DNA from: Desulfatiglans anilini DSM 4660
GTDB lineage: Bacteria > Desulfobacterota > DSM-4660 > Desulfatiglandales > Desulfatiglandaceae
Reading direction: 5' to 3'
DNA: 64,000 nt
Assembly: GCF_000422285.1 (NCBI RefSeq)
Contig: NZ_AULM01000001.1
Location: 372,001 to 436,000, forward strand
Numbering within the stretch: position 1 is the stretch's first letter; the number at the start of each line of letters is the position of its first letter. A program made the position numbers and the translations under genes. This document shows positions 38,347-45,956 of this stretch, piece after piece. Under the pieces are notes generated by a model that did no database searches, was not told the origin of the DNA, and saw only the letters and a list, made by a program, of their open reading frames with translations.

Positions 38347-39017
38347 GCCTCGACCTTCAGTACCCGTGTAATCGCCACCCCGGAGGAATAGGGAAAATCG
38401 ACCACTTCGATATATTTATTAGCCTTCACGTATTTCAGCCATCTTTTGACTCCCGTATTCCTTATGGCTTCCCGCATATAAATATTGGTGTCGTGCAGAA
38501 GAATATAACTGTTCTTTTTGGACCTTTTTAGAACGTTTATAAAATCGAAGCGGACATTTTCGAATGAGTGGTTCCCATCGATGAATGCAAGATTTATTGA
38601 AGGCAGATTATAATTCTCATAGTGATTGAAAAAATGTTCCGATGTCATTTTGTAATGATTTACAATATGAGCAATGTCGAACTGATTTAGAAGTGCATTT
38701 ACATCTTCTGGGTTATTCCAATTGCCTCGCCCACCCATCGTTTTGATAGGTCCGTCTTTTAATAAATTATATGATGGATCGATAAAACTCATTTTGCCAA
38801 CAGCATTGTCTATCATTGCAATAGCCATGCAGACAACACTGAATCCATAGCCGGATCCTATGATAACGACATGTTTCGGTCGCAGCGACCTCACGAGTCC
38901 GTAATATAGAAAACCGAATCCAAGATTCAGGTTGCTTTTGTCGGTGTGATGGCCGAGAGGTTTAGCTTGGTTAAGAATTTTCAATATAAGATCTTTATCT
39001 ATGCTGAAGCTTTGCAA
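38325..39017 (-). CDS. Class I SAM-dependent methyltransferase (Methyltransf_24-like)
   Basis: The 230-residue protein has a Rossmann SAM motif HVVIIGSGYGFSVVCMAIAM (residues 49-68), an acidic FIDPSY motif after strand 2 and INLAFIDGNHSFENV at strand 4. This layout fits Methyltransf_24/cephalosporin-hydroxylase-like enzymes. It starts at TTG with AGGAG seven bases upstream. It is visibly more AT-rich than its neighbours, with codons such as AAT, ATA and TTA common, which suggests recent acquisition. The substrate is unknown; overlap with psd suggests cotranscription. Confidence 0.65.
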   Translation of the reverse strand: MQSFSIDKDLILKILNQAKPLGHHTDKSNLNLGFGFLYYGLVRSLRPKHVVIIGSGYGFSVVCMAIAMIDNAVGKMSFIDPSYNLLKDGPIKTMGGRGNWNNPEDVNALLNQFDIAHIVNHYKMTSEHFFNHYENYNLPSINLAFIDGNHSFENVRFDFINVLKRSKKNSYILLHDTNIYMREAIRNTGVKRWLKYVKANKYIEVVDFPYSSGVAITRVLKVEAWKYLPE

Positions 39018-39137
39018 TTCAATCTCCTATTAATTGTATGATTCAGCACATTTAACCCGTCGATTGTTTTGTTGGTATAAGGAATTTAAAAGATTTGTGT
39101 TCAAGTCACTCGACTTGGAAGTTTCCGCATTAGATCC

Positions 39138-39168
39138 CATCCGGAAACAATTTCCCGGTAGAACCCGG
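39138..39168. repeat. Short repeat derivative abutting copy 4
   Basis: ATCCGGAAACAATTTCCC followed by a GGTAGAACCCGG segment resembles the outer end of the main family. A similar sequence, TCCGGAAATGATTTCCC followed by ATAGAAGCCAG, occurs at 60773-60813. It lies directly beside copy 4, suggesting that ends can exist apart from full elements. Confidence 0.55.
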
Positions 39169-39410
39169 TTTCCAATCCGGAAATGAGGATTTTTCTTCAC
39201 ACGCTGTGCGTGCTCAGTCCCACCCCTGCGGGGCGGGTCCTGGTTTCTTCACACTCTTCGGGTGCTCAGTCCACCGCTTCGCGTCGGGTCCCGGTTTGGC
39301 CAATATCAAGGAAAGCAAGCGTTTGCGCGGAGGCGACCTGCAGGTCGCCGCACAAGCAAATGTGCAGATTGACGGCGAGATTGGCCAAAAAGACCATTTT
39401 CGGATGGAAA
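39169..39410 (-). repeat. MITE-like interspersed repeat, copy 4 (reverse, with internal modules)
   Basis: This 242-bp copy is inverted relative to the others. Ends are TTTCCAATCCGGAAATG and, at the other end, CATTTTCGGATGGAAA. It contains the perfect 18-bp palindrome GGCGACCTGCAGGTCGCC near 39344. It also has a module of about 50 bp repeated twice in tandem (39195-39297), each carrying CTTCACAC, GTGCTCAGTCC and a GGGTCC segment. Confidence 0.85.
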
Positions 39411-39673
39411 CGCATTGCATTTCTGGGGTGCTCCCTGCCGGACCGAATCGGGGGAGGCCGTAAAATTATATGTTCAATGCCAATACGCGCATAAAGAAGC
39501 CGGTTTTTTTTGAATCAATTTCTCACGGGAACATCATCCGATGCTAACCGAGCAGACGTACCTTCACCCCATATAGGCGCGGTGCACGCATCGAGGGCCC
39601 GGATATGTCCTTGCTGTTCAGTTGCCGCTGCTCCACGCCGGAATCGGAGACGAGAGAGGGTTCTGCGCATATC

Positions 39674-41062
39674 ATGTCAACAAAGGGGCTTTTCATCATC
39701 CTGCTTGCGCTTTCAGCCGCCGCCTACTGGCTTGGACTGCGGCGGTCCCAAACGGTCGCCCGGCGCGCTGGCGCGGCGGGGGGGCTTCATTCCAGGCCCG
39801 CCTACTACGGTCTGCTGACAGCGCTTTGGTGTGGGATTCCGGCCCTTATCGTCTCCGGGGTCTGGTTGACTGTACAGAGCGGGATCATCACCCATCTTGT
39901 CGTTGCGCATTTGCCGGAGGAAATCCGATCGTTGCCTGCGGATCGCTTGAGCCTCGTTGTCAACGATATCCGTAATCTGGTGTCCGGTAACATCCTATCG
40001 GGGCAGGCCGACCCGGTTATCGAGGCCGCGGCCGCTCATTACCGGGATTTGAAGGCGACCAGCCGCGCTGCCTTGAGTGTCCTCGCCCTGCTATTGGCGA
40101 TGGGGAGTGCACTCATCGTCCTGCGTGCGATTTCTCCTCGCCTGCGCGCTCGAAACCAGGTCGAGAATGTGATTAAAACCATCCTGATTCTCTGCTCGAC
40201 CATCGCCGTTTTCACCACCATCGGGATTGTTCTTTCGGTCCTTTACGAGGCGATCCGGTTTTTCAAGGCGATTCCCGTTACGGAGTTTCTCTTCGGACTG
40301 GAGTGGAGCCCGCAGATGGCCATCCGGGCCGACCAGGTCGGGTCCTCCGGAACCTTCGGCGCCGTCCCTGTGTTCCTCGGCACGGCGCTTATATCGGCCA
40401 TCGCTATGGTGGTGGCGGTGCCGATTGGACTCATGTCGGCCATATACCTTTCGGAATACGCCGGCAAACGGTTTCGCGCGGCCGCAAAGCCTCTCATGGA
40501 AATTCTGGCGGGCATTCCGACCGTAGTCTACGGGTTTTTCGCGGCCCTGATGGTCGCGCCGCTGATCCGCGAAAGCGGCGCCTTCCTGGGGCTGGCCATC
40601 TCGTCTGAAAGCGCCCTTGCGGCGGGCGTCGTCATGGGCATCATGATCATCCCGTTCGTATCGTCGCTTTCAGACGACGTCATCAACGCTGTGCCCCAGT
40701 CGCTGCGGGACGGAGCTTATGCGATCGGCGCCACCCGATCGGAAACCATCCGCCAGGTGATCCTTCCAGCCGCCCTGCCGGGGATTGTTGGCGGGATCCT
40801 GTTGGCGGTCTCGCGGGCCATCGGTGAGACGATGATCGTTGTGATGGCCGCCGGGCTCTCCGCCAACCTGACGCTGAACCCCTTCAAGACCGTTACGACG
40901 GTTACGGTCCAGATCGTGACGCTTCTCGTAGGCGACCAGGAGTTCGACAGCCCAAAGACGATGGCCGCCTTTGCCCTGGGGCTGATCCTCTTTCTAGCCA
41001 CCCTTTGCCTCAACGTTATTGCCCTGCACGTGGTGCGCAGATACAGGGAGCAATACGAATGA
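39674..41062 (+). CDS. pstC: Phosphate ABC transporter permease PstC
   Basis: The 462-residue permease has about six to seven membrane segments. An N-terminal extension before the permease domain contains a long periplasmic stretch (residues 65-125). The permease domain starts around SSGTFGAVPVFLGTALIS. The EAA loop is AYAIGATRSETIRQVILPAALPGI, and FAALMVAPLI and LAAGVVMGIMIIP are typical. ATG 39674 is chosen because the upstream frame (from 39605) adds a cysteine-rich tail of no family content; GAGAGAGGG lies 16 bases upstream. The stop overlaps the pstA start (ATGA). Confidence 0.9.
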   Translation: MSTKGLFIILLALSAAAYWLGLRRSQTVARRAGAAGGLHSRPAYYGLLTALWCGIPALIVSGVWLTVQSGIITHLVVAHLPEEIRSLPADRLSLVVNDIRNLVSGNILSGQADPVIEAAAAHYRDLKATSRAALSVLALLLAMGSALIVLRAISPRLRARNQVENVIKTILILCSTIAVFTTIGIVLSVLYEAIRFFKAIPVTEFLFGLEWSPQMAIRADQVGSSGTFGAVPVFLGTALISAIAMVVAVPIGLMSAIYLSEYAGKRFRAAAKPLMEILAGIPTVVYGFFAALMVAPLIRESGAFLGLAISSESALAAGVVMGIMIIPFVSSLSDDVINAVPQSLRDGAYAIGATRSETIRQVILPAALPGIVGGILLAVSRAIGETMIVVMAAGLSANLTLNPFKTVTTVTVQIVTLLVGDQEFDSPKTMAAFALGLILFLATLCLNVIALHVVRRYREQYE

Positions 41063-42330
41063 ACCTGAATGGAGCGCGGACCATCGATATCGTCAATCAG
41101 GGTCTTCGACGGCGTTACCGAGCGGAGCGGCGTTTCCGTTTTTATGGCATCGCGGCGATTGTTTTCAGCCTGGCCTTCCTCTTTTTCCTATTTCTCTCCA
41201 TCATCAGCAAGGGCTACACCGCTTTCAGGCAGACGGTCATCCAACTCGACGTTTTCTTCGATCCCAATCTGGTGGATACCGGCAATCCGGCCACGGACAA
41301 TTACCCGGCCCTCGTGCGCGGCGCCCTGCAAAGACAATTTCCCGAGGTGCAGAGCCGCAGCGAACGGCGCCAGCTGGCGGCCCTTTTGAGCTCGGGGGCA
41401 GGCTTTCTCCTGCGCGATCTGGTCCGGGAAGATCCGGACCTGATGGGGCAGACCCTTCCTGTGTGGCTGCCGGCGGATGACGATGTCGACATGTTCTTCA
41501 AGAATCCATCCAACCGGGACGCTCCCCAAAGCGGTCGACGTCTGGGTGACCGTCAGATCGAATGGCTCGATCGCCTAGCGGAGGATGGACGCATCCGGTC
41601 CCAGTTCAACAAGACCTTCTTCACGTCCGGTGATTCGCGCGAACCTGAACTTGCGGGGATCTGGGGAGCCGTCTGCGGTTCTTTTTTCACCCTCCTGGTG
41701 ACCCTGATGCTGTCTTTCCCCATCGGGGTGGCCGCAGCGATCTATCTTGAGGAATTTGCCCCCAAAAATCGGTGGACCGATCTCATCGAGGTCAACATCA
41801 ACAACCTGGCGGCTGTGCCATCCATCGTGTTTGGACTGCTCGGGCTCGCCGTTTTTCTCAATTTTTTCGGATTGCCCCGCTCTGCGCCCATCGTCGGGGG
41901 GCTTGTCCTCACCCTTATGACCCTCCCCACGATCATCATCGCCGGGCGCGCTGCACTCAAGTCCGTGCCGCCATCCATCCGGGAGGCCGCTCTCGGCATC
42001 GGGGCATCCAAGATGCAGATGGTTTTTCACCATGTACTGCCGCTTGCCATGCCAGGCATGCTGACCGGCGCCATCATCGGGATGGCCCAGGCCCTTGGGG
42101 AGACCGCACCCCTGCTGATGATCGGCATGGTAGCCTTTATCGTGGACATCCCGCAGGGGCTGAGCGATCCGTCAACGGTTCTGCCGGTGCAGATCTACCT
42201 CTGGGCCGACAGCCCCGAACGCGGTTTTGTCGAGAAGACATCGGCGGCCATCATGGTTCTCCTCGCATTCCTGATATCCATGAATGCGCTGGCCGTTGTG
42301 TTGAGGAAGAAGTTCGAGCGGCGCTGGTAA
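41059..42330 (+). CDS. pstA: Phosphate ABC transporter permease PstA
   Basis: The 423-residue permease has an N-terminal membrane anchor (FYGIAAIVFSLAFLFFLFL), a periplasmic domain of about 150 residues, and the PstA-type permease core with GVAAAIYLEEFAPKNRWTD and LGIGASKMQMVFHHVLPLAMPGM (EAA loop). Start is fixed by the ATGA overlap with pstC. The large periplasmic insertion, shared in kind by the pstC product, is longer than in E. coli. Confidence 0.9.
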   Translation: MNLNGARTIDIVNQGLRRRYRAERRFRFYGIAAIVFSLAFLFFLFLSIISKGYTAFRQTVIQLDVFFDPNLVDTGNPATDNYPALVRGALQRQFPEVQSRSERRQLAALLSSGAGFLLRDLVREDPDLMGQTLPVWLPADDDVDMFFKNPSNRDAPQSGRRLGDRQIEWLDRLAEDGRIRSQFNKTFFTSGDSREPELAGIWGAVCGSFFTLLVTLMLSFPIGVAAAIYLEEFAPKNRWTDLIEVNINNLAAVPSIVFGLLGLAVFLNFFGLPRSAPIVGGLVLTLMTLPTIIIAGRAALKSVPPSIREAALGIGASKMQMVFHHVLPLAMPGMLTGAIIGMAQALGETAPLLMIGMVAFIVDIPQGLSDPSTVLPVQIYLWADSPERGFVEKTSAAIMVLLAFLISMNALAVVLRKKFERRW

Positions 42331-42387
42331 ATCGCCCGCGCCATGAAAAACCCAAAACATTTAGACAGAAAAAAAGGAGACAGAGGT

Positions 42388-43440
42388 ATGTTCAGGAAAA
42401 TCGCTACACTCGGTACGGCATTGGCATTGGTTGGAAGCATGGCGGTTGCGCAGGTGCATGCGGCGCGAGATTACATCAGCATCGTCGGTTCATCGACAGT
42501 CTACCCCTTCAGCACGGTGGTGGCGGAACAGTTCGGCAAGGCCACATCGTTCAAGACTCCGAAGATCGAATCCACCGGGTCGGGGGGCGGCTTCAAGCTG
42601 TTCTGCGAAGGTGTGGGGGTCGAGCATCCGGATATCACCAACGCGTCCAGGGCGATCAAGAAGAGCGAGTGTGAAACCTGCATGAAAAACGGTGTCACCG
42701 AGATCGTCGAGGTGAAGATCGGCTACGACGGCATCGTCATCGCGAATTCGAAGCAGGCGTCGGCGCTGAAGCTCACGACGAAAGACCTTTTCCTGGCCTT
42801 GGCCAAGGAAATTCCCGATCCGCAGGGAAGCGGCAAGCTCGTCCCGAATCCGTTCAAGACCTGGAAGGAAGTCAATTCCGCATTGCCCGACAGCCGGATC
42901 GAGGTCATGGGTCCCCCTCCCACCTCCGGGACGCGGGATGCCTTTGTAGAGCTGGTCATGGAGAAAGGGGGCCTGGAGATGCCCATGCTGGCGGAGCTCA
43001 AGAAGGCTGATAAAAAGAAGTTCAAGGCCGCCTGTCATACCCTCCGTGAGGACGGGGCCTACATCGAGGCGGGTGAAAACGACAATCTGATCGTTCAGAA
43101 GCTGGTGGCCAACCCGAAGGCCCTCGGCATCTTCGGCTTCAGCTTCCTGGATCAGAACATGGACAAGATCCAGGGCGCCTTCGTAAACGGTGTCGCTCCC
43201 TCCTTCGAGGGCATCGCCTCGGGCGAGTATCCTGTATCGAGGCCTCTCTTCTTTTATGTAAAGAAGGCGCACGTGGATGTCATCCCGGGCATGAAGGAAT
43301 TCCTGGCTGAGTTCACGAGCGAAAAGGCCTGGGGACCCGAAGGCTATCTGGCTGAAAAGGGGTTGATCCCCATGCCGGATGCCGAGCGGCAGAAATACAC
43401 CGGAGCGGTCAAGGCCCTACAGACCTTCTCCTGTGAATAG
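42388..43440 (+). CDS. pstS: Phosphate-binding periplasmic protein PstS
   Basis: The 350-residue protein has a signal peptide (residues 1-26, ALALVGSMAVAQVHA) and the phosphate-binding motifs IVGSSTVYPFS, ESTGSGGGFKLFCEG and PPPTSGTRDAF. It captures phosphate in the periplasm for the PstCAB transporter. AAAAAGGAG ahead of ATG 42388 gives a good start. It sits third in the operon, after both permeases; in most pst operons it is first. A strong hairpin lies just downstream. Confidence 0.93.
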   Translation: MFRKIATLGTALALVGSMAVAQVHAARDYISIVGSSTVYPFSTVVAEQFGKATSFKTPKIESTGSGGGFKLFCEGVGVEHPDITNASRAIKKSECETCMKNGVTEIVEVKIGYDGIVIANSKQASALKLTTKDLFLALAKEIPDPQGSGKLVPNPFKTWKEVNSALPDSRIEVMGPPPTSGTRDAFVELVMEKGGLEMPMLAELKKADKKKFKAACHTLREDGAYIEAGENDNLIVQKLVANPKALGIFGFSFLDQNMDKIQGAFVNGVAPSFEGIASGEYPVSRPLFFYVKKAHVDVIPGMKEFLAEFTSEKAWGPEGYLAEKGLIPMPDAERQKYTGAVKALQTFSCE

Positions 43441-43463
43441 CGGCGCGCCACCCCCGTTGCCGC

Positions 43464-43499
43464 AGCGGCCGGGACCCGGGAAACCGGGACCCGGCCGCT
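43464..43499 (+). terminator. Strong GC-rich hairpin between pstS and pstB
   Basis: The two arms AGCGGCCGGG and CCCGGCCGCT are perfect complements, and an inner stem CCCGG/CCGGG encloses a GAAA loop. Only a short T-stretch follows, so it may be an attenuator or an mRNA-stabilising end for the pstS message. Confidence 0.6.
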
Positions 43500-43614
43500 T
43501 TCGAAAAAGAAAGGATCGGGCTGCAATCAAGCACCTGCTGCACCTGCTGCTTGACTTTTTCTTATCGGATCGGACCTTGAAGAAAACCGTCAACCCTCCA
43601 GCACCGAGGCTTGC

Positions 43615-44484
43615 ATGAAGAACCAGGCCGCCCTGCCGTTCCGGGGAAAAAGCGACCAAGGGCCTGCAACGGCAAACGAGACCCCGGACCCAAAGGCGTT
43701 CCGCACCATTGGGGACATTCACGTGCCGAACCCGCGCATGACCTGTCGGGATGTGGATGTGTATTACGGGTCAAAACAGGCCATCTTCAACGTCTCCCTC
43801 GACATTGGCCGCAACGAAGTGATCGCGATGATCGGGCCGTCCGGCTGCGGCAAATCCACGTTTCTGCGCTGCCTGAATCGGATGAACGACACGATCGAAG
43901 GCTGCCGTGTCACGGGGGACATCCGGCTCGACGAAACGGATATCTACGATCCCGCTTTGGACGTGGTTCCTTTGCGTGCACAGGTCGGGATGGTCTTTCA
44001 AAAACCGAACCCTTTCCCCAAATCCATCTACGACAACGTGGCCTATGGGCCCAAGATCCACGGCCTGGCGGAAAAGCGGGTGGAACTCGACGAGATCGTC
44101 GAGACGGCGCTCCAAAAGGCGGGTCTCTGGGAGGAGGTGAAAGACCGCCTCGACCAGCCTGGAACCGGGCTTTCTGGCGGGCAGCAGCAGCGGCTGTGCA
44201 TAGCCAGAACGATCGCGGTGAGCCCGGAGGTCATCCTGATGGATGAACCCTGCTCCGCCCTGGATCCCATCGCGACCGCCCGCATCGAAGATCTGATCGA
44301 TGAGTTGCGCAGCCATTACACCATCGCCATAGTGACCCATTCCATGCAGCAGGCATCCCGCATCTCGCAGCGCACCGCCTACTTTCACCTCGGATATCTG
44401 GTCGAGATCGGTACCACCCCTGAGATGTTCACCAAGCCCAAACACCGGCTCACCGAAGACTACATCACGGGCCGCTTCGGCTGA
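43615..44484 (+). CDS. pstB: Phosphate ABC transporter ATP-binding protein PstB
   Basis: The 289-residue ATPase has Walker [19 protein letters not shown], signature [16 protein letters not shown], Walker [14 protein letters not shown] and the Q-loop [21 protein letters not shown]. It energises PstCA. ATG 43615 starts a 40-residue N-terminal tail before the family core ([11 protein letters not shown]), which is longer than usual; the true start could be later. Confidence 0.93.
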   Translation: MKNQAALPFRGKSDQGPATANETPDPKAFRTIGDIHVPNPRMTCRDVDVYYGSKQAIFNVSLDIGRNEVIAMIGPSGCGKSTFLRCLNRMNDTIEGCRVTGDIRLDETDIYDPALDVVPLRAQVGMVFQKPNPFPKSIYDNVAYGPKIHGLAEKRVELDEIVETALQKAGLWEEVKDRLDQPGTGLSGGQQQRLCIARTIAVSPEVILMDEPCSALDPIATARIEDLIDELRSHYTIAIVTHSMQQASRISQRTAYFHLGYLVEIGTTPEMFTKPKHRLTEDYITGRFG

Positions 44485-44670
44485 TGGACGATCGTGATCC
44501 CCGGTGAGACGCGCGCAGGACTTTGGGAGGACACTTCATGTCTACCCTTTGTTCGGTGCAGACCGTCCTCCCGGTGCCGACGCGGGTCCGGTCCAGTGAC
44601 CCGCCTAACGTGAAGGCCCCTGCAGGATGACCTTTTCGATGGCCACTGCTGTGCCATAGTGAGACAACCC

Positions 44671-45345
44671 ATGGAAAAACGACATATCGTCAAGGCATAC
44701 GACAGAGAACTCGAACTGCTGAAATCGAAGGTCCTTGAAATGGGCCAGGCCTGCGGGCGACAGCTCGCAGGCGCGATCGAGGCCTTCAAACACCGCGATA
44801 CGGATCTGGCCGGCAGGATCTTTCGAGCGGACGCGGGCATCAACGCCCTGGAAAGCGAGATCGACGCGTTCACCGTGCACTTGTTGGCCAAACGGCAGCC
44901 CATGGCCGTCGATCTGCGGCAGATCATCGGTGCGCTGAAAATCGCGGGAGATCTCGAACGGGTCGCTGACTACGCCGCCAATATCGCCCGGCACCTTTTC
45001 GAATTCAATGGCCTGAACGTCCAGGCGCCGCTTCAAACGATCTTAGAAATGGCAGAGACGGGCTTGACCATGCTGCATGATGTGCTTCGCGCCTACGCTG
45101 AGCTGGATGTCTTTCAAGCCATCGAGGTATGGCACCGGGACCAGCGCATAGACCAGGCCTACTCCGGCCTCCTCACGGAGCTTCGTGGAGTGATGTCGGA
45201 GGATCCGGAGAGTATCAAGGCCTGCACGACCCTCCTTTTTATCGCTAAATGCTGCGAGCGGATCGGCGACCACCTCATGAATGTCGCCGAAAACGTGCAC
45301 TTTATATCGGTCGGAACCCCGTACCACGGCGAGGGTCAGGGATGA
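44671..45345 (+). CDS. phoU: Phosphate signalling protein PhoU
   Basis: The 224-residue helical protein has two PhoU repeats, each with a conserved helix pair (RQIIGALKIAGDLERVADYAAN and FIAKCCERIGDHLMNVAENV, split by about 110 residues). It links PstSCAB to the PhoR-PhoB sensor. ATG 44671 is taken as the start; a GTG twelve bases upstream is possible. It is the last pst operon gene. Confidence 0.9.
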   Translation: MEKRHIVKAYDRELELLKSKVLEMGQACGRQLAGAIEAFKHRDTDLAGRIFRADAGINALESEIDAFTVHLLAKRQPMAVDLRQIIGALKIAGDLERVADYAANIARHLFEFNGLNVQAPLQTILEMAETGLTMLHDVLRAYAELDVFQAIEVWHRDQRIDQAYSGLLTELRGVMSEDPESIKACTTLLFIAKCCERIGDHLMNVAENVHFISVGTPYHGEGQG

Positions 45346-45402
45346 GCGAGCCGCCCTGCAGGGGGGCCGGAGTCCGTGCGGTGAGAGCGGCAGGATTGAT
45401 AT

Positions 45403-45420
45403 CTAACAGAATTCTAACAG
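45403..45420 (+). promoter_or_regulatory. Pho-box-like direct repeat
   Basis: CTAACAG-AATT-CTAACAG reads as two identical 7-bp units with an 11-bp period and an AT spacer. On the minus strand it is CTGTTAG-AATT-CTGTTAG, close to the PhoB box pattern CTGTCAT-n4-CTGTCAT. A TATGAAT -10-like hexamer follows about 20 bases later on the plus strand. It lies between phoU and the small gene at 45565. Orientation and spacing are not ideal. Confidence 0.45.
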
Positions 45421-45564
45421 TGTCGCTTTTCGATCTGTGGTATGAATAAGTTCAGGAGGCATGTCCATCGGTGTGTTTAAGGACCAGCTGAAAACAGGCG
45501 GTCTAAGGGGCTGGTCGATTTGCCGGCCTTTTGCACCGTATTTTGCGTGACAGGGAGAAACGAC

Positions 45565-45852
45565 ATGATTTCAGAGTCTTCTGACTTGGAAAGGTTCATC
45601 GATGCCATCAAGGGAATGGACTTTGAAAGCATGATTCTTGCGGCAGATAAAGAGGCCCTTGAGGCTTGGCGGGAGGCAAGAAAGTGCCTGGGTCGTGATC
45701 GGGCTGATCGACATACCGCCCTCACGGAATATGAGGCGAACCTCAAAAGATTGGTAGCCTTTCTGCGTTACAGCGTACGCCGTGCTCCTGGACAGAGGGA
45801 CGGCCGGCTGTTCCGGAGACTTTGCACGGAATTGAACATAAAGAAGATATAG
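45565..45852 (+). CDS. Small protein of unknown function, 95 residues
   Basis: ATG 45565 follows CAGGGAG by eight bases. The protein is hydrophilic, mostly helical by composition, and shows no signal peptide, membrane segment or recognised motif (a DFESMILAADKEALEAWRE stretch is amphipathic). It lies downstream of a Pho-box-like site and after phoU, so phosphate control is possible. I do not recognise the family. Confidence 0.5.
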   Translation: MISESSDLERFIDAIKGMDFESMILAADKEALEAWREARKCLGRDRADRHTALTEYEANLKRLVAFLRYSVRRAPGQRDGRLFRRLCTELNIKKI

Positions 45853-45956
45853 GGTATGTCCGCAACCATCCTTCGATGAGTCGTTACCGCCCGATCCCTG
45901 TTTCCGTCTAGGCGGCGCTCCATCGCCTTTTCCAGGACAGCAGCCGGTATCAGGTA

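Larger units (their letters stand above)
39018..39673. other. 656-base intergenic region with repeats
   Basis: The region holds a short derivative repeat (39138-39168), a full MITE-like element in reverse orientation (39169-39410) and, past about 39480, AT-rich sequence leading to pstC. I see no clear Pho box or terminator here. Confidence 0.5.

Noticed and set aside
39195-39297. Tandem units resembling a CRISPR array
   Set aside because: Only two units with no unique spacers of constant length; they are a module of the interspersed repeat. No cas genes are in the window.
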